Positions 39,017-49,559 of a stretch of DNA of 64,000 bases are shown here, piece by piece (position 1 is the first letter of the stretch; each line of letters opens with the position of its first letter). This stretch comes from Hybos culiciformis (lineage: Eukaryota > Arthropoda > Insecta > Diptera > Hybotidae). The position numbers and the translations under genes were made by a program. The notes beneath the pieces were generated by a model that saw only the letters and a program-made list of their open reading frames with translations, did not search any database and was not told the origin of the DNA. Location of the stretch: positions 83,525,712 to 83,589,711 of the forward strand of contig OZ023273.1 in NCBI GenBank assembly GCA_964007475.1. The letters run 5' to 3'.

Positions 39017-39255
39017 GTCAAAGAATAAATCAAGTAGACATTCTCTCCCATTTAGGAAATCATTTCTCACTACTTCTAGAATGTCATTAGACGTGAGTAA
39101 TATTAATACAAATAAATGTCATCAGAGTGAACCTAAATTAAATAATAGTAATGTGACAAAAATTAACGAAAGAATTCACCTCAACAAGAAATTCGAAAAA
39201 AAAGCCACTCCGGATTTATATACGGTTGATGGTAGCCAGCATCGAACAACTGATG
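39017..39255 (+). pseudogene. Possible host exon, 5' part, interrupted by LINE B
   Basis: A pyrimidine-rich tract ending TTGGTTGCAG (39007-39016) could be an acceptor. From 39018 the frame is open through KNKSSRHSLPFRKSFLTTSR, then the residues from MSLDVSNINTN to TPDLYTVDGSQHRTTDDN at the start of an AAT array. The composition looks protein-like, but I know no family for this part. The frame runs into the AAT tail of a LINE; the possible continuation is at 46741-47011. It could equally be part of another decayed transposon. Confidence 0.35.
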
Positions 39256-39556
39256 ATAATAATAATAATAATAATAATAATAATATAATAATATAATATA
39301 ATAATAATTTTATTGAAATAATATGTTAATAATTATATGACATTTAACAAAGTAAAAAGAAAACTCCAAATCTTAATTTTCAAAAATTGACATGACTTTA
39401 TTAAAGTCGTCTGCCAGGTAAAATTCCATTTTCCAATAATTATATATACTTTTTATACATGTAGATACATTTTAACTAAAAAATATAAAAAAGATAATTA
39501 ACAATAATTTTCTTATTTATCACAAAGAAAACAAAAAATTCGAGAAGTACTAAAGT

Positions 39557-42500
39557 TTAATTCAATTCATTCACTATTAAGGATCTATATTTTAAAGCTG
39601 ATTTCAAATAGAGGTACAAGGACTCGTAACATTTTGCATTCAAATATTCCATAAATTGTTCATGCGGTAACACTTCATGTTTGAAGTAATGAACTCTCAA
39701 ATATCTAAATATTGGGCACACTGAGACAAAATGATATGTATTTTCTACATCGTTTAAATTGCACAATTCGCATAATCCAACTGTATTAGTCTTAAACGCC
39801 CTAGTTTTAATATCAAGCAGTCCACCTCTTGCTTTCAAGACCAAATTAATCGTATCCAACGCATTGGCATCGTCGTTACTATTAGGAATATTTGGGTACT
39901 CTAGCATAGGATACGCATCATGGAAGCAAGAGGCCTTAGCTAACCGAACATGCTCACTCCATTGTTTTTTGGCGAGTTTATCTAATATGATTTTGTGATC
40001 CGATTTCCAAATCCAGAACATGACTTGAAAAATCGAAACGGTGGTCTACGTACTCAAATATTTTCATCCATTCCTCTGCCCAGTAAGAATTACATTCAAT
40101 ACATTTTTTTGCCAGAATGCGCGGCAGTCTTGTATCAGGCATTGAGAAAATCTTTCTTAGATACGCTAAGTGCATATTTAAGGTTTTCAAGAATAATTTT
40201 CCCAACCCTGTCTCTATATGTAGCATGTAATTTGGTGTATTGTTAGGCAAATAAAACAGTCGCTTAATAAAAAACCTTAGAAGTTTTTCAACAGAGTCAT
40301 ACTCAACTATTCTCCAGACTTGAGCACCATAGAACATCAGAGACGTTACTGTGGCTTCAAAAACTCTAAATTTACTGCTAAATGTAATATTTCTGATTCT
40401 AAACATATTCGACCAAGCTTGATTTAAGCGTTTTTTGATGCCACGAGTTTCCGAGCTAAATGTTTTTCAAACGACATATTATGTGTAAACAGAACTCCCA
40501 GATAATTATATTCGTTCACAACCTCTATTTCGCAACCGTCATATGTCCACCTTTCATTAATTGCTTTACACCCCCCGTTCCTAAATATCACAATCTGTGA
40601 TTTATCCAAATTTACTGTAAGCCCCCAGGTCTTACAATAGTCTAACAGTTTATTTATCATTAATTGAAGACTTGTTATACTATCCGAGAGCAAAACCAGA
40701 TCATCAGCATACATTAGGATTTTAATCAAAGTATCCCCTAAAAGTACTCCACCCGGCAGCAAATCTGCAAGATCATCTATAAAAAGTGAAAAAAGTATGG
40801 GGCTTAAGACCCAACGAAACATCAAAAAAATCCGAAACATTTACTCCATTCCACACTGCAGATTTAGAGCATTCATAGAGTTTTTTCAAAATTCTCAGCA
40901 TTTTCGTTGATATTCCAAACGTGATAGTTTAAAAAACAGAGCCTGTCTGTTGACAGTATCAAATGCTCTCCTAAAATCAACAAAAATGCGTAAAGTTTTT
41001 TTCCCTTTTTCAGTCGAATCTTGATAATGCTAGATAGGTTAAATATATTATCTACTGTTGAATATCCTTGCCGAAAACCAGCTTGGTATTCACTTAAAAG
41101 CTCATTTTCCTTTACCCACTTTGTTATTCTGTCTAACAAAACCCCAGTAAAAAACTTATAATCTGTGTTTGAGAAAGTTAACCCTCTACTAGGTCTATAT
41201 CTCCTTTTTTAAAGATTGGGAATATAATAGAGTGATGATAAGACTGTGGTGTATAATTGGATTCAAAAATTTCATTCATAACATCACAAAGCAATTGTAG
41301 AAAATCTGATGACGCGTTTTTATTCAAATGTTATTCTGTTTATACCTGGGGCTTTGTTGTCTTTTGCCTTTTGTATTACCCTTACTACTTCATCAATTTT
41401 AATTTCATCATCAAGAACCGGGATTAGCACATACGGTTCAGCGAAATGTATACTCAATGGGGAGCAGCTCGGTTTAAAGATTTCAATGAAGTGAGAAACA
41501 AATTCTTCAATTTGAATGTGCTTCCCACTGAAAAACTCCTCATTCTGAACTCATTTGCAATTTTCCACCATCCTTTGGAGTCTTTTACTGCGCATAGCTT
41601 TTCTGCAATTTTTATTTTGTACCTTTTCTCCTTTTCAATACAAAGCCTCTTATACTGTTTCAGTTTTTCCAGATATTTTTCTCTAAATATGTTAACTTTC
41701 CCAAACTTTCCACACAAGTTTAGGAAAGCAAACATTTCTCTCCTAGCGTCACAGCATTGTGAATCAAACCATCTTTTTTTCCCGTAAATCACCTTAGTTT
41801 TAGTAAAGACCCGAGAAAAATTATATATCAAACTCTTTAGCCCATTTACTTTTTCTTCGATCCCTTCCTCATTATTAAATTTAACTAAATTTGCCCTTGT
41901 ATATATTGCAGTTTTCAGCTTGCTTTTTATTCCACTGCAACTTTGGCAAAAGTTCCATATTATTAACACACCTTTCATTGCATTTTATTTCCAAGACAAT
42001 AGGCATATGGTCTGAGTAAGGCTTACTTAGAACTTTGAAATCATGTACTAGATCAATATTATTTATAGGAAAGGAAACATAGTCAATGACCGATATACCC
42101 ATTGCTCCGATAAACGTTTTTTCACCGTTAAGAATGACACCGCCATAGTCATTTAAAAGATCAATTATTTTTTTTCCATTTCTATCCAAAAGTATATCTT
42201 TACTTGTTTGCTTACTAGAAATATATGGATTATTCGCAAGATTTTTTTTGTTCAGAGTTTGCTCTGATCCTATACGCGCGTTCATATCTCCTATAATACA
42301 AAAATTCGTAGCATCATTCGTAGACAATATAGTTTTAATATTTTCAAAATCCCCTATCCAACTCTGATTATTATTTAAATATACAGGAAGGTAAATAAAA
42401 TCACAATTATCATATTTCGCTCTTACACATACTGTATTTACAAATTTTTCAAACTTTAAATTAAATATATTCTTCTTTGACTTTTTTATTCCGTATAAGG

Positions 42501-42603
42501 ATCCTCCGATTGTTCGACCGTGGCTATGAGTCCTTGTAGCTTCTATAGAATGAATTTCGTAATCACTAAAAATACAAGAAAAAGTTTCAAAATTATGTTG
42601 CAT
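39557..42603 (-). pseudogene. LINE B copy 1 ORF2 (endonuclease, RT, C-terminal CCHC)
   Basis: Broken over several frames. Order on the minus strand: apurinic-type endonuclease with CIIGDMNARIGSEQ and YSDHMPIVLEI (42603-41881); linker with KAKDNKAPGINRITFE (about 41400-41310); RT with EYQAGFRQGYSTVDNIFNLS and KLYAFLLILGEH (41139-40873), RVLSPILFSLFIDDL and MYADDLVLLSDS (40840-40424), then thumb FRVFEATVTSLMFYGAQVWR (40406-39978); C-terminal zinc knuckle LCELCNLNDVENTYHFVSVC (40021-39557). A piece around the FDVFRAAFD motif is damaged. It has no RNase H domain. Frameshifts and stops make it inactive. It would have nicked target DNA and copied its RNA into the genome. Confidence 0.8.
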
Positions 42604-42694
42604 TAAAAAAGTTTAAAAAAGAAAAAAAATATAAAATTTATTAATAAAAGCAAAAAAATCATTAAAAACAAATTTATTATTAAGACCATGAACA

Positions 42695-43060
42695 TTATAT
42701 CCTAAAACCTGGCTCAACGGGCTTAGTTTTATTTTCAGCTATATATTTGACTTCATAGTTATTTGGTACTGCAGTAAGTAATTTAGTTATGTATTCAGCG
42801 TCTTTTGCCAAGTTTGCAATTATGTAGCCCCCCTGGAACGACCACTTGTATAATCTGCCATCAATTGTAAGGGCCAGTCCTCTGGTTTCACATTTCACTT
42901 CCTTCAAGTTTTTAAAAGTGGATTTAACCTGCCTTAGATTGTACCTTTGGGAGCTTTCCTCTGGGGTATAATCCTTGTGGATATAGATACCACTACCCTT
43001 CAGCTTATTTGAATTCGACAGCAATTTGCTAACATCATTTGAGGATGCTAGCTGTACAAT
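42695..43060 (-). pseudogene. LINE B copy 1 ORF1, 3' part
   Basis: Reading downstream from the MULE junction, the protein runs from TKCIVQLASSNDVSKLLSNS through GSGIYIHKDYTPEESSQRYN to KYIAENKTKPVEPGFRI. This resembles the RNA-binding half of an L1-like ORF1 protein (GIxIxxDxTPxxxxxRxxL). The residues just upstream, LNSAGTKC, resume on the other side of the MULE at 46592-46735, where NLFVSGISGGDKNTIKQILA and TEVNVGAIR are readable before and after one stop codon. The gene was therefore cut by the MULE. Confidence 0.7.
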
Positions 43061-43084
43061 ACATTTTGTGGGAGGGTGCCTTAA

Positions 43085-43415
43085 CGTCAAGTGACATAAA
43101 GTCAATTGACTTTAAGTCGCTTTCAAAACGACATAAAGTCAATTGATTTTATGTCTTTTTCTAAAATGTGACATAAAGTCAAGATTTAAACTGACCTAAA
43201 GTCAAATGGCCTTATGTCGCTTTGCAAAAAAAAAAATTAAAAGTGACATAAAGTCAATTGACTTTAAGTTACTTTCAAAACGACATAAAGTCAATTGATT
43301 TTATGTCTTCTTTTAAAATGTGACAAAAAGTCAAGATCTAAAGAAACATAAAGTCAATTGACTTTATGCCGCTTTGCGAAAAAAAATTGAAAGTGACATA
43401 AAGTCAAGATATATC
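43085..43415. repeat. Left terminal word array of the MULE
   Basis: About ten units of 35-45 bp, each containing GACATAAAGTCAATTGA or its variants (AAAGTCAAGAT, GACTTTAAGTCGC). Because the word is palindromic about CAATTG, each unit can fold on itself as well as pair with the other terminus. The same units recur inverted at 46105-46560. Confidence 0.85.
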
Positions 43416-43636
43416 TTTTTTATAATGTTCAATAAATAGATTGTTCTTATTGTTCTAAGAATGAATTGTAAAACAATAAAACTAATATTATTATAAGGAA
43501 ATAAAATTGAAAAAAAAAAAAAACGAATCATGAGCTGATATATCAGTTTCTAATTAACGTGTTGTGAGTACAAAGTAAATATTAGCTAATTTTTTTTTGT
43601 TTTTTTTATATTAACTAAAGAAAAAAATCTTAAAAA

Positions 43637-46128
43637 ATGGAAAATGAATCAATTAATAATGAGTTTATTGAATTTTCCTTCATTCCTGGAATGAAGCAAA
43701 ATAGTAAACTTTTGTTGATTGAGTGTGAGGACCAAGTTTTTAAAAAAAAGAATACATATTTTGATAATGTTCGTTACACGTGCTATGAAAAAAATTGCAA
43801 TGTAAGTATAGTACCAAGTGAATAAAATATTTTTTTTTAGATTTGTTGTGTTATATGTATTTTTAATTTTATTATTTTAGGTAGCAGTGATAGTAAAAAA
43901 TGATATTTGCAGGAAAGCTAATAAAAATGAACATAATCATCCGCCTCAAAGTAAATTTATTAAACAAATACGTTTAATAAATGAAATAAAAGGCGAATGC
44001 AAAAATGTTGGTGCAATGAAGAGGCATGGTGTTAGGGACATATTCAACCAAATATGTATCGAAAATCAGGAACGCAAGTTTAGTCCAATTTGGCAAGATG
44101 AAAAGGAATTTAATGAGAATAAAAAATGGAGTTCTGCCAAAAAATCCGTCTTGTCCGCAAGATCTTAAGAAAATGCTCGAGGATTCGGACATATTTGACA
44201 AATTTGGCAAATCGAAATATGATCCGAGATCATCATTTTATAAAAATACAATAATAGAAGATCAGTTTTCATATTCCTTATTCATTCTCCGACCATAACA
44301 GAAATAATTCCAACCATTTCTTCTGGAAGGCACTATTTGATGGATGGAACATTTAGTGTATTACCGCCTTGTGGTTACAAACAATTACTAATTATATACA
44401 TAGAATTTGAGGAACATGTAAGTACAAAAATATTTTTTAAATTAAGTATATTAATGAAATGTTAATATTGACTACGGTTTTATTTTTAGCTATATCCATT
44501 TATTTATGATCTAATGTCGTCAAAATCTGAAATAGCTTACCAACATTTATTACAGTTTGTGAACAACAATTATTTTAAAATGGAACCAGACTCCTTTACA
44601 ACTGATTTTGAAAGATCATTGAGAAACGCTGTAAAAAAAGTATTTCCAACAGTTAAGTTGAAAGGGTGCTGGTTCCATTATTGTCAAGCGCTGCGCCGAA
44701 ATGCTGGTAAAATTACTAAATTTTCAAGCATGTTGAGACAAAATTCAGAATTTAATAGGCATTTCCATAAATTTATGACTCTACCACTATTGAAGCCAGA
44801 AGACATTTTGAAAGCGTTCGAAATAATAAAAAATTACCGTATAAACTTGTCGGAAACTGAAGGAGTGGCCCTCAATAAATTTATTAAATATTTCGAGTCA
44901 CAATGGATAAAAAAGGTAACTATTTTTTTTTATTATCTACATATGTATTATGTCAAATTACTAGCTCCAGGAACTAACGCCGAAGTAACTTACGCCGAAA
45001 CAGCAAAATGAATTAAAGACCAAAAGAAATTGATCATAACGACAGGCAAAAATGAATAAATGTCGAAAATTAATTTAAAATTAAAAGTGCAGGAAGAAAT
45101 ATATTTTTCCCTTTTCCAAAAATTTAAGATTTCCAAAAATTTAAGATTATTTTTCGACAAAAATAAATTACTTTCCAAAATAATTTAAAATTAAAACGTG
45201 CAGGAATACATATAATTTTTTGGAAAAAGGTTTTTTCCTTCAAATATTGCTTTTTCCCAAAGAAAAATATTTCTTTTTCCGAAATATTTGGACTTTTCCA
45301 AAAAATTGTATTTCTTCTTGAACTTTTAATTTTAAATTATTTTCGACATTAATTAATTTTTAAATTTTAAATTATTTTTCGACATTAATTCATTATTCGA
45401 TTTAATTTCGTTACGAAAAAATATCGATTTTTTTCTACTTTAGTTCGGTTTGGTTTTTTTTTGCGTTAGATACTTCGGCGTTAGTTCGTGGAACCTAAAT
45501 TACTATATGTTTAGAAAATATTATATTACATACTTTTTATATTTGCAGGAGGGACCCTCCTCATTCTCTGTTTACAGAGAAAAAATCCGAACAACAAGTG
45601 GTGTGGAAAGCTTCAATGCACACCTGACCACAAAATTAATTAAATTAGGAAATTTTTACAAATTTTTAGATATAATTTTATCTGAAGATTTTAAAATGAC
45701 TCTAGATTTGAAGAATGCTTTAGATGGCACTAGGGACATTTTTCAAAAGCCAAGGAGTAAATTATATCGAAGACGGTCTGCCATCATAGAAAAAATGTGG
45801 AATGAATTGGATCAGGACAAAATTACTTTAACATCTTTTTTATCCAAGATGACAAATTGGCAAAACAAAATGATGGATCAAAATTTTTCTTATAAAGATA
45901 ATCCAGAAGAACAAACTGGAGATGATTCTGATGATTTTCTCGAGGAAGAAATTATTAATAATAATAATAGTAATAATAATAATGATGATTTGGTCTGGGG
46001 GGCGCGGGGGCCCGTTGGATCGCAAGCGCCGTGCATACACATCCCCGTGTTTAGACGAAAAAAATTCTGACTCGTCTGATACAGATAATGATGATGGATT
46101 TGGAAAAGGACATAAAGTCAAGATCTAA
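43637..46128 (+). pseudogene. FLYWCH zinc finger plus MULE transposase, four exons, frameshifted
   Basis: Exons: 43637-43801, 43881-44417, 44490-44915, 45549-about 46128, with GT-AG introns all in phase 0. N-terminus is a FLYWCH finger: FIPGMKQNSKLLL, RYTCYEKNC (two Cys), then NEHNHPP (His-x-His) after the first intron. Next comes GVRDIFNQICIENQE and the DDE domain: HYLMDGTFSVLP (first Asp), DSFTTDFERSLRNAV (second Asp), GCWFHYCQALRR, then TSGVESFNAHLTTK (probable third acidic residue). Exon 2 needs frame +1 between about 44075 and 44270 and then returns to the first frame, two compensating indels; the tail shifts again at an AAT array (45957-45985) into an acidic end SDSSDTDNDDGFGKG. Likely role: cutting and joining its own element. 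As read it is inactive unless these are sequencing errors. Confidence 0.85.
44955..45505. mobile_element. 533-bp non-autonomous MULE-like element inside the transposase intron
   Basis: The element is 44964-45496, within intron 3 of the transposase gene. The 9-bp duplication AAATTACTA is exact at 44955-44963 and 45497-45505. Ends are inverted: CTCCAGGAACTAACGCCGAA on the left, and complement of the right end GTTCCACGAACTAACGCCGA. Inside are repeated words such as TTTTTCCAAAAATTTAAG and AATTTAAAATTAAAA in both orientations. No coding region. Nine-base duplication points to MULE-type mobilisation. Confidence 0.85.
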
Positions 46129-46560
46129 AGGGACATAAAGCCAATTTACCTTATGTCGCTTTGCAAAAAATATTTAAAGTGACATAAAGTAAATTGACTT
46201 TAAGTCACTTTTAAAAACGACGTAAAGTCAATTGACTTTATCTCTTCTTCTAAAATGTGACATAAAATGAAGATCTAAAGTGACATAAAGTCAATTGACT
46301 TTATGTTTCTTTAGATCTTGACTTTTTGTCACATTTTAAAAGAAGACATAAAATCAATTGACTTTATGTCGTTTTGAAAGTAACTTAAAGTCAATTGACT
46401 TTATGTAACTTTTAATTTTTTTTTTTGCAAAGCGACATAAGGTCATTTGACTTTAGGTCAGTTTAAATCTTGACTTTATGTCACATTTTAGAAAAAGACA
46501 TAAAATCAATTGACTTTATGTCGTTTTGAAAGCGACTTTAAGTCAATTGACTTTATGTCA
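46105..46560. repeat. Right terminal word array of the MULE
   Basis: The inverted counterpart of 43085-43415, somewhat longer, with an extra internal palindrome near 46269-46321 centred on CAATTG and bounded by AGATCT sites. The outermost units match the left terminus almost perfectly. Confidence 0.85.
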
Positions 46561-46740
46561 CTTGACGTTAAGGCACCCCCCCACATTTTGTACCTGCAGA
46601 ATTCAGTTATCGAATTGCACCAACATTTACCTCAGTTTTAAAAACATTTTTGCACAACAGGCTAAAATCTGTTTTATGGTATTTTTATCACCACCAGAAA
46701 TTCCACTCACAAATAGGTTTGATTGACGACTGATATATAA

Positions 46741-47011
46741 TAATAATAAGGAAATAGTGACAGAAATTGGAGATTTTATGATTAGAATTCTCACGGAAAT
46801 TAAGGGTCTCCACAATAAACGTGACAGTATTATGACTACAAATATAAATCGTGAATTGGATGCCTCAAAAATTAATAAATTGGTAAAGTTGCCGATGGTT
46901 GAACGAATTACGGATAGTGACGAATATTGTACGCAAAGAGGATGCGGTAGTTTTAGTAACTTTTTAAAACATAGACTTGAACTTTCTTTTATTGATTTTC
47001 TGTTGGTATAA
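46741..47011 (+). pseudogene. Possible host exon, 3' part (perhaps DUF4806-like)
   Basis: From a short AAT run the frame reads KEIVTEIGDFMIRILTEIKG, then LDASKINKLVKLPMVERITD and SDEYCTQRGCGSFSNFLKH, ending at a stop near 47011. The pattern of a helix followed by KLP and an acidic SDEY reminds me of DUF4806 proteins of insects, but this is weak. It begins exactly where LINE B copy 1 stops, so it may continue the frame that ends at 39255. It may instead be transposon-derived. Confidence 0.35.
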
Positions 47012-47084
47012 ACCTTTTTTTTTTTCGAAAATTGTGTGTTTAATCATTTCCTCTTTTTATATACCAAAAAGTCAGTCCAACCCC

Positions 47085-47455
47085 GATAATCGAGTAACCG
47101 AGTACTCGTCGATTTTAAGAATTTTCCGGTTAATTTCATCGAGTAGTCGAGTAGTTAGTTTTTAGTTATCTATTAAGCAAAATAAACAAATATTTTAACA
47201 TTTCCTAATAAACATTGGAATTTTGGTACACGGATATCCGTGCAAAAATGTATTACGTCCTTTACAACAAAAACACACGAAAACACTGGATATTTGAGCT
47301 TGGATAAAGAGTTCAGCTTCTATAACTATGAACTATAAACCGACCTCTACTGCATCTAAGCAAGTCTTTTCTGAAGCTGGTACAATGAAAAATAAAATCC
47401 GAATCGAACGAGCCTAGAACTGTTAAATGCATTAATTTTCCTTAAATATTATTTC
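47085..47455 (+). pseudogene. Decayed hAT transposase C-terminus
   Basis: At 47338-47455 the plus strand gives KPTSTASKQVFSEAGTMKNK then IRIERA, stop, NC, stop, MH, matching the hAT dimerisation motif (TSxxSERxFSxAGxxxxxxRxxLxxxxxxxLxFL). Several stops show decay. Upstream, CGATAATCGAGTAACCGAGT and CATCGAGTAGTCGAGTAG (47089-47155) may be remnants of the same element. Confidence 0.6.
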
Positions 47456-47570
47456 CTAAATAAATAATCCGTTCGGTGTAACAATTAACAGTTTTAGTAG
47501 TTTACAGTTTTAACAGTTTTAGCAGTAGTGCAGTTGCAGTATTGCTCTATTAGTACATATATGAATTAAA

Positions 47571-48309
47571 TATGGCTCTGTTTCTAAAATTTCTTAAAAA
47601 TTTATAAGAATTCAGATGTTCTTAGTATTATTTTAACCGTTTTTTTTGAGTAACTAAATGTCTAAATAGTTTTTTTTTGTTTTAAGTTAATTTATCAAAC
47701 ATTTTAACGTCTCCTTTAATAATATTACCTCTTTTTATTTTTCAGTAACAATAGTAATTTTTTTTTTCGTTTCGAGTCACGGTTTCGAGTCACTAGAATT
47801 AATTGTCAGTTACTAAGATTACAAAATTTAATGCGAATACTTTTATTCGAAGCGTTTTTAGTCCAACAAATAAAATAAAAAAAAGAAGGTGGGAAATAAT
47901 CTTACTTTTAGAGAATTTTGCGTTGAAACATTGATATCGTTAAAACAACATTCAAAATTTTAGTCAACGAGTCACGAATACAATGAAGAATTTCATTGTC
48001 TTCAAAAAAAAATAAATAAACTGTCACTTCATTGAATAAGAGGACGAGCTAAGCTACAAAAATCTGTTAAACTTTTTCAAATAGGACGTCTATTTACTGA
48101 GAAATCGGAGCAAACGTCAAAAAAAAATTTAAATTTTATTAAATCAATAAAAAATAATTTCGCTAAAAATTGAAAGTCTATATTGAAAGTTTATTGAGAG
48201 TTTATTTGTACACAAAATATTTACAATAATTTTTATATAATATACATAATTAAGGAAATTTAAATCTAAGATAAGGATGTCTTTCGAGTCACGGCGAAAC
48301 AGAGCCATA
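47571..48309. mobile_element. 735-bp TA-target element with TGGCTCTGTTTC ends
   Basis: TA (47571-47572 and 48308-48309) flanks inverted ends TGGCTCTGTTTC and GAAACAGAGCCA. The word TTTCGAGTCACGG or CGAGTCAC recurs at about 47768, 47784, 47967 and 48284. No open frame. Likely a Tc1/mariner-type non-autonomous element. Confidence 0.65.
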
Positions 48310-48625
48310 TGTATTATTTATTATTTTATTTTTATCATTGAGATTAAGTTATTGTGATATACAATTTAACTATAATTAAAGATTAAACCTATAAATTAAA
48401 ATTAATTTGGATACACTAATACCAAATTTGAAGTCCTCCCAAGGAAGGAGGCCAATAAATTTTTTGTTACGAAGTTTGTTTGTTTAATCGTTTCCATTTT
48501 TTATGTACTTACCAAATTTTAATTTTTTTTTTCCTTATTTTTCTTTCACTACTCTCCGTAAAGAAGTAGTTCAAAAAAACTAATTTTTTTTTAAATTTTG
48601 GCGCAATAAGAATAAATTACAAATA

Positions 48626-49030
48626 ATGCGCGCAAGCAAGTTTATTTTTGCCCAGCTTTTAGAAAAATTAGAGGGAACATTGCCCCCAACTCATTGTAAT
48701 GTAGTGTATACGCTTGTAGTTTTAAACAAGTTTAACACTACTTTGAACCTGAAGTGGAGACAAGATTTAACTAATAATAATATTATTGTAACAGATTATT
48801 TAAATGTTACAAAGAGACATAGAAATAATGATTCTTCTAACACAAGTAGTAATAAAGAGAGAAGTAAAGACCGTTGTAACACAGATATAGGTCAAAGTAA
48901 TAGGAATTGCATTAACAGAGGTAAAGGTGATAGCAATGGATCAGTTAGTAAAATAGGCTCCAATAGTAGTAACAATGGCAATATCCAATATGAAATAGTA
49001 GTAACAATGACAATATCCAATATCAAATAG
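48626..49030 (+). CDS. Unrecognised Asn/Ser-rich open frame with tandem repeats
   Basis: The 134-residue frame begins MRASKFIFAQLLEKLEGTLP and PTHCNVVYTLVVLNKFNTTL, then becomes rich in Asn, Ser and Arg. From 48960 it enters tandem copies of a 32-bp unit (AATATCCAATATCAAATAGT plus AGTAACAATGAC), not a multiple of three. I recognise no domain. It may be the N-terminal part of LINE C ORF1, by position only. Confidence 0.3.
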   Translation: MRASKFIFAQLLEKLEGTLPPTHCNVVYTLVVLNKFNTTLNLKWRQDLTNNNIIVTDYLNVTKRHRNNDSSNTSSNKERSKDRCNTDIGQSNRNCINRGKGDSNGSVSKIGSNSSNNGNIQYEIVVTMTISNIK

Positions 49031-49115
49031 TAGTAACAATGACAATATCCAATATCAAATAGTAGTAACAATGACAATAGTAGTACCAATGACAATAGTA
49101 GTGACAATGATTTAA
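48960..49115. repeat. Tandem repeat, 32-bp unit
   Basis: About three full copies of AATATCCAATATCAAATAGT + AGTAACAATGAC, followed by shorter AATAGTAGTACCAATGAC-type units of 18 bp. Confidence 0.8.
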
Positions 49116-49195
49116 ATTATAATATATATTCTGTAGTAATAATCAAGAAATAAATAATGATTATAATTCTAATAACAATTTTCATATTTTATGTA

Positions 49196-49559
49196 GATTT
49201 GAAACATAGCATAACTCCAAACTTATGTGCGATACCACCGATGAGATCAATTTTTATTTCAAGGTCGAATCCGGAAACTAACGGTGACACTATTTTAGAC
49301 TACCTCAAAAAAAGCATTGCTGTGAGACTGAATATTAAATGTGATGGAATTAGTAGGACTAACAGCTTCGTTTAGATTAGTAGTACCGGATCAGTTATTT
49401 AATTTAATAGTTTTCACAGATATTTGGCCACGTTTCACATTTGTAAAAGAATTTTCTCATTATAAAATACCTGCTTCTAGTATATCCATAGGATCCCTCA
49501 CGCAGAACCAAAAAAAACTCAGTAGTATATCCCTTTACTACGAAAATGTAACCAGTTAG
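49196..49559 (+). pseudogene. LINE ORF1 C-terminal domain, frameshifted
   Basis: Two frames give LKHSITPNLCAIPPMRSIFI then SRSNPETNGDTILDYLKKS and ISRTNSF, followed after a one-base shift (about 49370) by SFRLVVPDQLFNLIVFTDIW then PRFTFVKEFSH. The pattern (hydrophobic FISR, TxxxIxxYL, SFRLxVP, WP-type xxVxEF) is the conserved C-terminal domain of Jockey/CR1-type ORF1 proteins. It is followed by what looks like an ORF2 start. Attributed to LINE C. Confidence 0.6.

Larger units (their letters stand above)
43061..46591 (+). mobile_element. Complete Mutator-like element (MULE) with 9-bp target duplication
   Basis: The element is 43070-46582 (3513 bp). The 9-bp duplication ACATTTTGT is exact at 43061-43069 and 46583-46591. 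Termini are GGGAGGGTGCCTTAACGTCA on the left and GGGGGGGTGCCTTAACGTCA on the right complement. Terminal regions (about 43085-43415 and 46105-46560) are arrays of the self-palindromic word GACATAAAGTCAATTGACTT and its complement, alternating with spacers such as GCTTTGCAAAA and TTTAGATCTTGAC. Between them is a spliced FLYWCH/MULE transposase gene. Nine-base duplication plus this transposase identifies a MULE (Phantom-like group is possible). It is inserted in ORF1 of LINE B copy 1. Confidence 0.92.
39256..46740 (-). mobile_element. LINE B copy 1, with a MULE inserted in its ORF1
   Basis: Minus-strand non-LTR retrotransposon: ORF1 (split by the MULE at 43070-46582), ORF2 endonuclease-RT-zinc knuckle down to 39557, then a 3' end with an ATT-type tail (plus strand AAT array at 39255-39300). 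The left flank AACTGATGATAATAATAA resembles the right flank GACTGATATATAATAATAAT, an imperfect target duplication in an AAT microsatellite. The 5' end is truncated within ORF1 near 46735. A second copy is at 50941-55725. Confidence 0.8.

Noticed and set aside
39759..40246. Plus-strand open frames within LINE B copy 1
   Set aside because: They are antisense to a clear endonuclease/RT gene and show no family features.
48892..49107. Leu-rich membrane protein on the minus strand
   Set aside because: It is the translation of the 32-bp tandem repeat read backwards.
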